Positions 27,875 to 36,904 of a stretch of 64,000 bases of DNA are shown here, piece after piece. Under the pieces are notes generated by a model. The model searched no databases and was not told the DNA's origin. It worked only from the letters and a program-made list of their open reading frames with translations. The stretch spans positions 868,001 through 932,000 of the forward strand of contig NZ_RQFG01000005.1 in assembly GCF_004769235.1 (NCBI RefSeq), read 5' to 3'. A program made the position numbers and the translations under genes. Within the stretch, counting starts at the first letter, position 1; every line of letters begins with the position of its first letter. The stretch is from Leptospira kanakyensis. Lineage in GTDB: Bacteria; Spirochaetota; Leptospiria; Leptospirales; Leptospiraceae.

Positions 27875-29836
27875 ATGAGGGCACTCCTAACAGTCATTTT
27901 GTCGGGTTTGGTCTTATCCTGTTCCCGACTGGAAATACAAAAGTCTATCACTGATGATAGTTTTGTTCCGCAAAAAATCGATTATGCGATCTCTTCGGCC
28001 ATTGATGTAGATTTTCAAAAACTCCGATGGACACCAATCTTTAAAAACAATTTAAGTTTAGGTTTCCAATCGGATCATGTTTACCTTCGGATCAAAGCAA
28101 CCAACCAAACTTCTGCAAACAAACTGATCCTTGATTTAGGAAATCCACATTTAGATTTTGTTCGTCTCTATGAAGAGGGAAATCCAGAACCCATTAAAGA
28201 AGGTGGAGATTTTATTGCCCATTCACACTGGGACGCTTTTTCTAAATCCATTGCTTTTGAATTGGATTGGAAAGAAAATGAAACAAAAACATTAATCCTA
28301 GAAACAAAATCTTCATCAAATATAAGTTATTTGATTCGATTTTATTCCAAAGAAACTTTTTATTTAAAAGAAAATTTAGAAAACACCATTCTGGGATTTT
28401 TTTACGGAACCATATTCATTATGGTAATTTATAATTTATTCATTTATTTTATCTTAAAAGAGAAAGCATACATTTCCTATTCCATATCCATTTTTTTTAA
28501 TTTGGCCTTACAAATGTATTTAAATGGAATTCTCAATCAGATAGTCACATTAGACCATCCAGAAATTCACAATCGAATTGGTAGTATCATTGTTACTTGT
28601 TCCGCATTATCAGGTTGGACTTTTGCCCAACAAACTCTCAATCTACGAGAACTAAATCCTTGGTCTCATAGACTCATCCAATCTTTAAAAATCATTGTTC
28701 TATTTTATATTTTAATTCCGTATTCCTATCTATCCATTCCCATTGCCGTTCGTTTAGGAAATCTAATTGCACAAATTTTTGTTGTTTCTGTCCTTGTGGT
28801 CGCCTTAGTCAATTATAGTACGGGAAATAAACAAGCCAGGTTATTTCTTTTTGGTTGGATTACCTTACTTTTTGGAATTTTAATGTATACTTTGATGCAA
28901 AATGGTATTTTGCCTGTGAATCTATTTACGATTTATGCAAATCAAATTGGCTCCACTTTAGAAGCTGGCATTTTATCACTTGCTCTTGCCAACAAAATCA
29001 ACGAACTAAAAGAAGAAAAAGCAAATACCCAAGCATTAGCACTAGTGACATTGGAAGAAAAAGTTAGAGAACGAACAAAAACTTTGGATGAATCATTAAA
29101 CTTAATCAAAAAGGATTTGAACGTTGCTAAAAAAATTCAAAAAACTTTGTTTTCTGACATTAAAACAAGCGATCCAAGAATTCATTTCCATTCCTATTAC
29201 CAATCAATGTCAGAGGTGGGTGGAGATTTTTATGACCTAACACAAGTAAAACCTGACTACTATCGAATTTTTGTAGCAGATGCCACAGGACACGGAATCC
29301 AAGCCGCTCTCATCACCATGGCAATCAAAGCAGAATACGAATCACTCAAAATGATTTATGATCATCCTGACGATTTAGTATTTCATATGAACCAAATTTT
29401 TATTAACAAATACAGTAATGTTCAAACCATATTTACTTGTTCTGTCTGTGATATTGATTTAAAAAACAAAATGTTATTTTATGCTTCTGCAGGACATCCC
29501 GACCAAATCCATCAGAGAATTCATGACATCAAACTCCTTCCAAGGACTGGGAAAATCATTGGACTTATGGATCATACCCAATACCGGGTCATCGAACACC
29601 AAATTGAAGAAGGGGATCGTATTTTTCTTTTTACCGATGGAATTTTTGAACAATTTAACGAAGACAAAGAATTGTTTGGTGAAGAACGATTGTATGATAT
29701 TTTAAAAGAGAACCTAAAGATGAGTTTGGATCATACAATGGCAAAAGTACTCAGCGAACTATCTTCGTTTACAGAAGGAGACGTAAAACAAGACGATATA
29801 ACATTTATCGGTTGCGAAATTCAAAGTCTAAGTTGA
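27875..29836 (+). CDS. 7TM-DISM receptor with SpoIIE-type PP2C phosphatase
   Basis: 653-residue membrane sensor-phosphatase. An N-terminal signal of lipoprotein type (LSGLVLSC, Cys at 16) is followed by an extracytoplasmic 7TMR-DISMED2-like domain (about 30-150). Seven hydrophobic segments follow (about 165-370), with a signalling coiled coil (about 372-425) after them. The cytoplasmic PP2C domain (425-650) has EVGGDFYD (near 446), ADATGHGIQAA, FTDGIFEQF and DDITFIG, so metal ligands are intact. It likely turns an external small-molecule signal into dephosphorylation of a partner-switch protein. No anti-sigma factor gene is adjacent. Start spacing to an SD is weak. Confidence 0.9.
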   Translation: MRALLTVILSGLVLSCSRLEIQKSITDDSFVPQKIDYAISSAIDVDFQKLRWTPIFKNNLSLGFQSDHVYLRIKATNQTSANKLILDLGNPHLDFVRLYEEGNPEPIKEGGDFIAHSHWDAFSKSIAFELDWKENETKTLILETKSSSNISYLIRFYSKETFYLKENLENTILGFFYGTIFIMVIYNLFIYFILKEKAYISYSISIFFNLALQMYLNGILNQIVTLDHPEIHNRIGSIIVTCSALSGWTFAQQTLNLRELNPWSHRLIQSLKIIVLFYILIPYSYLSIPIAVRLGNLIAQIFVVSVLVVALVNYSTGNKQARLFLFGWITLLFGILMYTLMQNGILPVNLFTIYANQIGSTLEAGILSLALANKINELKEEKANTQALALVTLEEKVRERTKTLDESLNLIKKDLNVAKKIQKTLFSDIKTSDPRIHFHSYYQSMSEVGGDFYDLTQVKPDYYRIFVADATGHGIQAALITMAIKAEYESLKMIYDHPDDLVFHMNQIFINKYSNVQTIFTCSVCDIDLKNKMLFYASAGHPDQIHQRIHDIKLLPRTGKIIGLMDHTQYRVIEHQIEEGDRIFLFTDGIFEQFNEDKELFGEERLYDILKENLKMSLDHTMAKVLSELSSFTEGDVKQDDITFIGCEIQSLS

Positions 29837-29846
29837 TTTTGATATC

Positions 29847-30419
29847 ATGTCCTATTCAGAAATTCCTGTTTTTACCAAACCATTCATCCACCCATCTGCC
29901 ACTGCTTTTGGTATGATTGAATACGGAACTTCCGTATCTTTATGGCCGGGTGCTGTGGTGCGGGCCGATATGAATACAATCAAACTAGGAAGTTATGTCA
30001 ATATCCAAGACAATTCCACTTTACACACAGATAGCACAAGTCCCATAAGTATCGGCGAATGGACATTAGTTGGACACAACGTAATGATCCATGGTTGCAA
30101 AATTGGAAAAGGGGTTCTTGTTGGGATTGGCTCTATCATTCTTGATAGTGCAGAAATAGGTGATGGTTCCCAAATTGCTGCTGGTTGTATGATTCGCGGT
30201 GGGAAAAAAATCCCTCCCCGATCCCTTGTGGTTCCCGACGGATCAGATATCAAAATTTTTCCAGGCAAAGCAAAACCAGAATTAACAGTAGCTGGATGTA
30301 TCGAATACGCCCATCTTTCTATTCGGTTTGAAAAAAATATCTTTGTTCCCTTTCAAAAAGAAGAAGAAAAGCATTTCGTATCCCAAGCTAAAGAAATCAT
30401 TTCAAAGTTAGGGATCTAA
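29847..30419 (+). CDS. Gamma carbonic anhydrase-like hexapeptide protein
   Basis: 190 residues. A left-handed beta-helix of hexapeptide repeats (about 10-140) is followed by helices. The three Zn-ligand positions of gamma-class carbonic anhydrases are visible as H60 (NSTLH), H77 (LVGHN) and H82 (MIHGC). The catalytic role of the class is CO2 hydration; close homologues (YrdA, PaaY) may act on other substrates or as metal-binding proteins. It lies 10 bp after the 7TM-PP2C gene and is probably in the same transcript, which does not itself suggest a shared function. Confidence 0.85.
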   Translation: MSYSEIPVFTKPFIHPSATAFGMIEYGTSVSLWPGAVVRADMNTIKLGSYVNIQDNSTLHTDSTSPISIGEWTLVGHNVMIHGCKIGKGVLVGIGSIILDSAEIGDGSQIAAGCMIRGGKKIPPRSLVVPDGSDIKIFPGKAKPELTVAGCIEYAHLSIRFEKNIFVPFQKEEEKHFVSQAKEIISKLGI

Positions 30420-30463
30420 ATGATTAAAATACAAATTTCTATTGTCTAAAACATATCTCTCTT

Positions 30464-31684
30464 ATGAAAAAAATTATAGATAAATTACAAATCCTAGGAA
30501 TTTTTTCGATCACACAAACTGTCTTTCAAATTGGAACTGTTATGATTATGGCAGTCTCTGCACTGGCAGGCCAAAACATAGCACCTGCTCCAGAATCTGC
30601 TTCTTTACCTATATCCTTCGTGATTTTAGGAACTCTGCTGGGTTTAATTCCTGCATCCAGGATCATGAAATGGAAAGGAAGTAAATTTGGATTACTTACA
30701 GGGACAGTCATTGGAATTTTAGGTGCGGCTCTTATATCCTATGCTATGTATGAGAAAAATTTCATTCTTTTCTCCGTTGCACATTTGTTATATGGGTTCC
30801 ACCAAGCATTTATCCAATATTTAAGATTTGTTGCCATGGAATCTGTTCCAACTCATGATAGAGCAAGTGCATTGTCTTGGATTTTAATTGCAGGAATTCC
30901 AGCGGCATTTCTTGGCCCACTTGCCGGCCTCTATGGAAAGGAACTTTTCCCAAACTCATTATATTTGGGATGTTATTTAATTTTAATTTTTAACTTATGT
31001 TTGCAGTTTTTCTTTATCCTATTTTTACCCACACCCAACAAAGAAATAACAAATACAAATCTAACGAATAATGATTTATCTCCAAGAACATCGGTTAGAC
31101 CATTCTCTTATCATATTCAAAATTTTGGACTATGGGTTTCTATTTTAGCAACTGCCTTTAGTTTTGGAATCATGGCGATGCTTATGTCTGCTTTACCTGT
31201 TGCAATGAAATCACATGGCCATGAAATGCATGCGTCCACTTTGGTATTACAATGGCATATTTTAGGGATGTACATTCCTTCTTTTTTCTCAGGCCAATTG
31301 GTGCGAAAAATGACAGCACCGTATTTGATTCTTTTGGGAATTTTTGTGATGGCTCTGGAAAGTTTTGCGGCACTCCAAGGGACTGAATTTTTACCTTTTG
31401 CAACAGCGCTCATTTTACTTGGTATTGGTTGGAATTTTATGTATGTAGGTGGAACAAACCTACTTGTCGAACAATACCATCCATCGGAAAAAAACTCCAT
31501 CCAAGCGGTAAATGATACAATCGTTTATTCTTTTGCGATCCTTTCCACTTATAGCGCGGGTTATTTGGAAAACAAAATCGGTTGGCTTTCTCTCAATTTA
31601 GTAAGTATTCCTTTTTTGGTGATAATGGCGGGGTTGGTCATTTTCTTTATTCAGAAGAATGGAAAAAAACCAAAAATTTTATGA
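30464..31684 (+). CDS. MFS transporter
   Basis: 406 residues with about 12 hydrophobic segments and a long central loop (about 188-210) between the halves, as in the major facilitator superfamily. Conserved pieces such as GTLLGLIPASRIMKWKG and the LIAGIPAAFLGPLAGLYG region match this family's N-domain. The C-half has ILLGIGWNFMYVGG and a final helix followed by a basic tail. No specific substrate motif is recognised. It is 44 bp after the gamma-CA gene with no clear SD, so it may be expressed with the genes before it. Drug or metabolite efflux are both possible. Confidence 0.85.
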   Translation: MKKIIDKLQILGIFSITQTVFQIGTVMIMAVSALAGQNIAPAPESASLPISFVILGTLLGLIPASRIMKWKGSKFGLLTGTVIGILGAALISYAMYEKNFILFSVAHLLYGFHQAFIQYLRFVAMESVPTHDRASALSWILIAGIPAAFLGPLAGLYGKELFPNSLYLGCYLILIFNLCLQFFFILFLPTPNKEITNTNLTNNDLSPRTSVRPFSYHIQNFGLWVSILATAFSFGIMAMLMSALPVAMKSHGHEMHASTLVLQWHILGMYIPSFFSGQLVRKMTAPYLILLGIFVMALESFAALQGTEFLPFATALILLGIGWNFMYVGGTNLLVEQYHPSEKNSIQAVNDTIVYSFAILSTYSAGYLENKIGWLSLNLVSIPFLVIMAGLVIFFIQKNGKKPKIL

Positions 31685-31755
31685 CTAGTAATTGGCTAAA
31701 AATATCAAAATCAAAAAATTTCAAAATTTAATTTAATTTTACAGCAGGAGAAAAT

Positions 31756-32076
31756 ATGGAAAATCAACTATTATCATTAGAAACCATTATAGGTATTCAA
31801 GTAAAGGATGATGAACTTTATACGAAATATAGAACTGAAATGAAATATTTGTTAGATAAGTATGAAGGTGGTTTTCGGTATGATTTCAAAATCCAAGAAA
31901 CATTAAAATCGGAAACAGAATCTTCTATCAATCGACTATTTTTAATTTATTTCAAAAATAAAGAAAGGAAACTCAGTTTTTTTGCAGATCCCGAATATAA
32001 AAAAATAAGGGAAAAATATTTTGTCCCATCGGTTGAAAGTACAACTCAAATCGCTGAATATGAAAGGTATTTTTAA
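31756..32076 (+). CDS. DUF1330-type small protein
   Basis: 106 residues. The pattern (short ferredoxin-like fold; a YEGGFRYDFKIQE segment; then FADPEYKKIREKYFVPSVES) fits the DUF1330 family of dimeric alpha/beta-barrel proteins, whose enzymatic role is not established. A strong SD, AGGAGA, lies 4 bases before the ATG. It sits alone between the MFS gene and a convergent thioesterase, with 2 bp between the stops. No catalytic residue is claimed. Confidence 0.6.
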   Translation: MENQLLSLETIIGIQVKDDELYTKYRTEMKYLLDKYEGGFRYDFKIQETLKSETESSINRLFLIYFKNKERKLSFFADPEYKKIREKYFVPSVESTTQIAEYERYF

Positions 32077-32078
32077 AT

Positions 32079-32582
32079 TTATTTTCTTCCAACTTTGATT
32101 CTGGCTGCAAATTCTTTTGCCATTTCAATTCGGAGTTTTCCCTCTGCATATCTACGTTTTTCCAGTTCCGATTCCAATCGTAAGGGAGGAACGGGACAAG
32201 GTTTTTTGTTTGAGTCCAAAGCAACAAACGAGAGATAGGCGGTTGTAGCTCGGACCATTTCGCCTGTATATGGGTTTTCGCGGTTTACCTGTACGCCTAC
32301 TTCCATCGAAGTAGTTCCCACATAATTTACCATAGCTTTCAAATTCACATGATCACCGATCTGGATTGGTGTGATGAAATTAATACGATCGATACTAGCC
32401 GTCACCGCTTCGTGACCGGAATGTCTTTGCGCCGACATCGCCGCAATCGAATCAATCCAACTCATGATAGCCCCACCGAATGCTGTTCCATAATGGTTCG
32501 CATCGTTAGGAAGTACAAGGTGTCTAGTTTCTACAGCGGAATCTTGGGGAGACTTGGCAGGTAAATCATTAGTATTCGTCAC
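32079..32582 (-). CDS. Acyl-CoA thioesterase, hotdog fold (YciA-like)
   Basis: 167 residues. The YciA-type acyl-CoA thioesterase pattern is clear: LPNDANHYGTAFGG (Asn-His-x-x-Gly region, about 25-38) then SWIDSIAAMSA, IDRINFITPIQIGD and TAYLSFVALD. These enzymes release CoA from acyl-CoA in the cytoplasm and tune fatty-acid pools. It is convergent with the DUF1330 gene (2-bp gap) and divergent from the GGDEF-EAL gene (about 90 bp). Confidence 0.9.
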   Translation of the reverse strand: MTNTNDLPAKSPQDSAVETRHLVLPNDANHYGTAFGGAIMSWIDSIAAMSAQRHSGHEAVTASIDRINFITPIQIGDHVNLKAMVNYVGTTSMEVGVQVNRENPYTGEMVRATTAYLSFVALDSNKKPCPVPPLRLESELEKRRYAEGKLRIEMAKEFAARIKVGRK

Positions 32583-32671
32583 AATGAGGATAACTTAGTC
32601 TTGACCAATCACTAAGGAAAGGCTTTTTTAAGGTTTTCTCGGACAAGTTCAAATCGTCTAATGAAAACCAA

Positions 32672-34564
32672 ATGGTAACAGATAAACATAACTATGTCTA
32701 TTGGACGAAATTCAGGAAGGACACAAGTCCTCTGCTTCGCCGCTTTTTATTAGTTACGTCTGCTTTGTTTATTGTTGCAGCAGTTTTACACATCATTCCA
32801 TTTTTTACAAACCAAGGAGAGATTGATTACATTTTTCTTTTTGTCGATTTAGGAATTTCCGGAATTTTATACCTAGAATATTTATTAAAAAACAAAGTTC
32901 CACTCGTCGTTCGAGTTTTTAGTTTGATTGGTACCACTATTTTTATATCCGTTTTGTCATTTGTTCGCAGCGGATTACTCGGAACCGGAGAAATTTCCTT
33001 AGCCTTTATCATCATTTCATTTTTTGTTTTCCTTCCACCAATCCTCAGTTTGGTTTCATCACTTTTAATATCTATCCTTCCTGGAATATTTGGTATCATG
33101 GTTTATTTCTCATGGTTGCAATTCCCAGAATTTTTAGGAATCCGAAACAATAGCCCAAGGGAATGGTATTTTAAATCTGTTAGTCTTATCATTTTTTCGA
33201 TCTTAAGTGGATTTTTAATCCAAAGACTTAGAGCAAAATTAATCAAAAACATAGTTTATTTAAAAGAATCAAGAAGCAAAATACTTAAAAACAAAAAACA
33301 TATAGATAAATTAGCATTTTATGATTCTTTAACTCATTTACCAAATAGATATTTGTTCGAAAATTTAATTAACAATAGAATTGAGTTTAGCAAACCAGAA
33401 ACATTCCTCCTACTGATCAATATAAAAGGTCTTAGAGTCATTAATGCATTACATGGAATTAGTTTCGGTGATCAAATACTGACACTCATAGGAAGTGTTT
33501 TAAAACAATTCACTGAAGAACGACCGGATACCTTGGTTGCCAGTTTGGGCGGTGATGAATTTATCCTTTGGATTCAAAATTCAACGAAAACAAAAATTGA
33601 GGAAGCAATCGTAAAGTTTGATCTTAATAACAACCAAATACTCACACCTGAAAGATTGGGACATAGACTACAATACCGCGTTTCCGGAATCCAATTCCCT
33701 AAAGATACAAAACATTTAGATGAAATGATTCGTAAACTTTCCATCGCAATGAATGTGGCCAGAGAAGAATCTTTGCCAAAATTAGTTTGGTTCCAACCTG
33801 GAATGGAATCAAAAATAGAAAGAGAACAAAAACTTAAAATATATTTAGAAAAAACCATCAATCAAAAAAGTTTCAAAATTGCTTATCAAGAAAAAGTTGA
33901 TATTAGTTCCGGAAAAACAATTGGACTCGAGGCTCTGGCACGGTGGGATGCCCCCGAGTTTGGCAACGTTCCTCCCGACGAATTCATTCCAATCATCACA
34001 AAATCAGAGTTAATTGTTCCATTTGGGAAATGTATCTTTGAAAAAGTAATTTCACACATTCCTAAATTACTAGAAACCTATGGAAAAGAAATCCAGGTTT
34101 CTATCAACATATCACCAATTTTCTTTTTATATCCAAATTTTAATGAATATATCATCCATTGTTTAACAGAACAAAAAATAGAACCAAAAAACATAATATT
34201 CGAAATCACCGAAGATGTGTTCTTGGACGAAATCGAAACCATCGAACGAATTGTTTCTGAACTTAGATCCAAAGGAATTTCTGTATCCTTAGATGATTTT
34301 GGAAAAGGATATTCCTCCCTTCATTATATGCAAAAAATTCAATTTGATGAATTAAAAATTGATAAATCGTTTTTAGATGATATTGCAAATTCTGACAGAA
34401 ATTTTCTACTTCTAGAATCGATTTGCCATTTGGCCGACTCTTTGGGACTAAAAACAATTGCAGAAGGGATTGAAAATGAAGACCAAATCCTCCGCCTCAA
34501 ACAAACTTCTTGTCATGTTGTCCAAGGTTATCTATATTCAAGACCAGAAATACTGTTTGATTGA
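32672..34564 (+). CDS. Membrane GGDEF-EAL protein
   Basis: 630 residues. Six hydrophobic segments lie at about 25-190 (no recognised MASE family), a charged linker at about 195-225, GGDEF at about 228-375 and EAL at about 390-628. The SLGGDEF motif (about 293) is complete, but the RxxD I-site five residues before it is missing (the text is RPDTLVASL). EAL carries GLEALARW, FEITEDV, DDFGKGYSSLHYM and AEGIENEDQ. It is a c-di-GMP cyclase and/or phosphodiesterase controlled by an unknown membrane signal. The ATG at 32672 is the only ATG before the first helix in this frame; an out-of-frame ATG (32661) opens a 5-codon leader. Confidence 0.92.
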   Translation: MVTDKHNYVYWTKFRKDTSPLLRRFLLVTSALFIVAAVLHIIPFFTNQGEIDYIFLFVDLGISGILYLEYLLKNKVPLVVRVFSLIGTTIFISVLSFVRSGLLGTGEISLAFIIISFFVFLPPILSLVSSLLISILPGIFGIMVYFSWLQFPEFLGIRNNSPREWYFKSVSLIIFSILSGFLIQRLRAKLIKNIVYLKESRSKILKNKKHIDKLAFYDSLTHLPNRYLFENLINNRIEFSKPETFLLLINIKGLRVINALHGISFGDQILTLIGSVLKQFTEERPDTLVASLGGDEFILWIQNSTKTKIEEAIVKFDLNNNQILTPERLGHRLQYRVSGIQFPKDTKHLDEMIRKLSIAMNVAREESLPKLVWFQPGMESKIEREQKLKIYLEKTINQKSFKIAYQEKVDISSGKTIGLEALARWDAPEFGNVPPDEFIPIITKSELIVPFGKCIFEKVISHIPKLLETYGKEIQVSINISPIFFLYPNFNEYIIHCLTEQKIEPKNIIFEITEDVFLDEIETIERIVSELRSKGISVSLDDFGKGYSSLHYMQKIQFDELKIDKSFLDDIANSDRNFLLLESICHLADSLGLKTIAEGIENEDQILRLKQTSCHVVQGYLYSRPEILFD

Positions 34565-34648
34565 TTAGTCCCAAACTCGTTGGTTGATTTTGTTTTTCCC
34601 CTCTTTCTTTAGTTGCAGAGAAAAAACGAATCTAAAAATATATCCTCT

Positions 34649-35575
34649 ATGGGACAAGGTCATAATCATTCTAAACACGACCATCACTCGCACAACCATA
34701 ACCACAATCATTCGTCCTCCTCGTCTAAAAATCTAGCCCTAGCATTTTTACTTAACTTAAGTTTTTCCCTTCTAGAACTAATCGGTGGTCTCTTCTCTAA
34801 TAGTATCGCTATCATCTCTGATGCCTTTCATGATTTTGGAGATGCTTTATCATTGGCTCTTGTTTGGTATCTGCAAAAAATTTCAACAAAACCAAAAGAC
34901 AGTTTATTTGATTATGGATACAAAAGGTTCTCCATACTCGGAGCACTCATCATATCCGTTATCCTTTCTGTTGGTTCCATATTTATGATCATCGAATCTA
35001 TCAAAAGATTCATCACTCCGGAAGAAACAAAAGCAGATGTAATGTTTGCACTTGCCATCATTGGTGTTATTGTCAACGGGATTGCCATGATTCGACTCAA
35101 CCATGGCAAATCACTCACTGAAAAAGCAGTGTTTCTTCATTTTTTAGAAGATATACTCGGATGGATTGCAGTGCTTATCGGTAGTGTTGTTATGATGTAT
35201 TTCAAAGTCCCCTGGTTCGATCCATTGTTATCGTTATCGATTGCATTATGGATTTTATGGAATGCATACGGTAACATCAAACAAGTGATGGTTGTAATGT
35301 TACAAGCTGTTCCCGAATCAGTGGATCGTAATGACCTCATTGAACATTGGGAAAAAATCAAAGGGATTCAGTCGGTTCACGATATCAAAATTTGGAGTTT
35401 GGATGGGAATCACCATGTTGCTTCCCTACATGTACTCATAGACAAAACGGTCAAACTAAACGAATTCCAAAAAATTAAAGAAAAAATTAGAAAGGTTGCA
35501 TTGGAATTTGAAATCATCCACACAACCATCGAACTAGAAACTGACGGCGAACAGTGTAAACTTCATTCAGACTGA
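34649..35575 (+). CDS. CDF-family cation efflux protein (Zn/Co-type)
   Basis: 308 residues. A His-rich cytoplasmic N-terminus (HNHSKHDHHSHNHNHNHS) that can bind metal is followed by six membrane segments and a C-terminal cytoplasmic ferredoxin-like domain (about 225-305). The metal site pairs are visible: SDAFHDFGD in helix 2 and HFLED in helix 5 (the HxxxD positions). The frame is open from TTG 34613, but the ATG at 34649 (MGQGHNHS) is the family's usual start. It exports divalent ions in exchange for protons. It overlaps the convergent GST gene by 9 bp. Confidence 0.93.
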   Translation: MGQGHNHSKHDHHSHNHNHNHSSSSSKNLALAFLLNLSFSLLELIGGLFSNSIAIISDAFHDFGDALSLALVWYLQKISTKPKDSLFDYGYKRFSILGALIISVILSVGSIFMIIESIKRFITPEETKADVMFALAIIGVIVNGIAMIRLNHGKSLTEKAVFLHFLEDILGWIAVLIGSVVMMYFKVPWFDPLLSLSIALWILWNAYGNIKQVMVVMLQAVPESVDRNDLIEHWEKIKGIQSVHDIKIWSLDGNHHVASLHVLIDKTVKLNEFQKIKEKIRKVALEFEIIHTTIELETDGEQCKLHSD

Positions 35576-36169
35576 ATTCATTGGTTTAAATTTATCTAAA
35601 GATTGGATTCGTTTGATCCAATCTAAAATCTTTGGATACAAAGATAAATCAAATCCACCTTCATGAGCAACATGAGTGTAAGCAAACAAAGATATATCCG
35701 CAGTAGTCATAAAATCTCCTACTAAAAACTTTGTTTTTGTTAGTTGGGTTTCCATAACTTGTAAGGCCTTATGACCGCCAATTTGTTTTGATTCGTATTC
35801 GGCACGTCTTTCTTCAGGAATCCCCAGATAATGGCTGATAAATCTTGCTACTGCAATGTATGGTTCATGACTGTACTGTTCAAAAAACTGCCACTGAAAT
35901 ACTTTTGCTCGTTCAAAATTATCTTTGGGAAGCAGATGACTTCCTTCTGCCAAAAAATTCAAAATGGCATTGGACTCCGACAGAATCCTCCCATCATCCA
36001 AAATTAAAACGGGAATTTTTCCATTCGGATTCATCTGTAAAAATGAATCTGTTTTGGTTTCTCCTTTTTTAATGTCGATGTCTTGCCATTCATACGGAAT
36101 TTCTAAGAAGGAAGTTACAAGTAAAAGTTTATAACTATTTCCTGATTGTCTGTCACCGTAAATTTTCAT
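35567..36169 (-). CDS. Glutathione S-transferase-like protein
   Basis: 200 residues. The frame extends further upstream, but the ATG at 36169 has AGGAAAG just before it and begins the thioredoxin-like domain MKIYGDRQSGNSYKLLL. Also visible are VNPNGKIPVLIL-like MNPNGKIPVLILDDG (the cis-Pro motif) and the SESNAI glutathione-binding motif (about 65). The C-terminal part is all helical with FLVGDFMTTADISLFAY. The enzyme may conjugate or reduce electrophiles with glutathione or another thiol. It overlaps the upstream PhlG-like gene by 17 bp, so both are probably in one TetR-controlled transcript. Confidence 0.85.
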   Translation of the reverse strand: MKIYGDRQSGNSYKLLLVTSFLEIPYEWQDIDIKKGETKTDSFLQMNPNGKIPVLILDDGRILSESNAILNFLAEGSHLLPKDNFERAKVFQWQFFEQYSHEPYIAVARFISHYLGIPEERRAEYESKQIGGHKALQVMETQLTKTKFLVGDFMTTADISLFAYTHVAHEGGFDLSLYPKILDWIKRIQSLDKFKPMNSV

Positions 36170-36809
36170 TTTCTTTCCTATAAAGGTTTGGTAAAAATCT
36201 TTCGAACTGACCCACCTCTTCAATGTTATGTTTGATCCAAAAAAAACCGTGTTGTTTGTCAAAAAACAAAAACTCAAAGATTGGCCGTATCAGCTTAAAA
36301 CTAAATCCCTTCCATCCAACAATCAAACAATTTTCATAACGAGTTCCCTCGGCGCTGTCCTTAAAACTATATTCCATTCTCGCAATGGGTAAAAAACCAT
36401 AAAGTTTTGGATTATGAATGAAACCTTCCTCATCTAATTTTTCGATGGGACTTACCACATTTACTAAATAACTCTTATTCCTACCCAAGTATTCTACGAT
36501 TCGAAGTTCCGCGCCAGATCCCACACTGCCATCAGGTTTTCGTTTTTCATAACTGACATGGACATGATCTTCGGGGTGCCAAACATGATAACGATTGTAA
36601 ATCTTTCCTTCATATTCGATTTCACCTTCCAGATGTTGGAACCACCAAGCCAACATTTTTGGATGTACACCCCTGATTGTATCATGGCGAATCCAATATT
36701 TAACCCTTCCGTCTCTAAGTATTTCCCGTCCCGATTCAGCCGAATCCACAGACTTACGATTCCACTGAATTTCCAACTTTGGTAACAACCCCAATTGAAC
36801 CTTTTTCAT
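36153..36809 (-). CDS. PhlG/DAPG-hydrolase-like protein
   Basis: 218 residues. The family pattern of the diacetylphloroglucinol hydrolase fold is seen in RGVHPKMLAWWFQHLEG, RYHVWHPEDH and the later ARMEYSFKD region; His and Glu residues in these segments are the expected metal ligands. True substrates here are unknown; PhlG itself cleaves a C-C bond of an aromatic ketone. The ATG at 36809 is chosen because GGGAG lies 6 bases before it; an upstream TTG lies inside the promoter. A GST gene overlaps downstream, and a TetR gene is divergent. The set looks like an inducible detoxification unit. Confidence 0.7.
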   Translation of the reverse strand: MKKVQLGLLPKLEIQWNRKSVDSAESGREILRDGRVKYWIRHDTIRGVHPKMLAWWFQHLEGEIEYEGKIYNRYHVWHPEDHVHVSYEKRKPDGSVGSGAELRIVEYLGRNKSYLVNVVSPIEKLDEEGFIHNPKLYGFLPIARMEYSFKDSAEGTRYENCLIVGWKGFSFKLIRPIFEFLFFDKQHGFFWIKHNIEEVGQFERFLPNLYRKENENLR

Positions 36810-36821
36810 TTCGATCTCCCA

Positions 36822-36850
36822 GGTATAGTAAACACTATACAAAAAATCAA
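36822..36850 (-). promoter_or_regulatory. Sigma-70-type promoter of the PhlG-like gene
   Basis: On the minus strand TTGATT (36845-36850) and TATACC (36822-36827) are separated by exactly 17 bp. This is a good match to a -35/-10 pair, with the start codon about 13 bp beyond the -10 box. The operator palindrome covers the spacer and part of the -10. Confidence 0.65.
36823..36840. promoter_or_regulatory. TetR-type operator palindrome
   Basis: GTATAGT (36823-36829), 4 bases, and ACTATAC (36834-36840) form a perfect 7-bp inverted repeat. It lies over the promoter of the PhlG-like gene and 64 bp before the divergent tetR start. Binding by the TetR protein at this site would block the promoter. Confidence 0.72.
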
Positions 36851-36904
36851 TCGAAAAATTTCGCCCCTTAGAAAAAATGATTCCAAACGGACTCGAGTGA
36901 ACCT

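Noticed and set aside
32661..32678. Five-codon leader peptide before the membrane GGDEF-EAL gene
   Set aside because: ATG-AAA-ACC-AAA-TGG-TAA is too short to call; no conserved regulatory codons seen.
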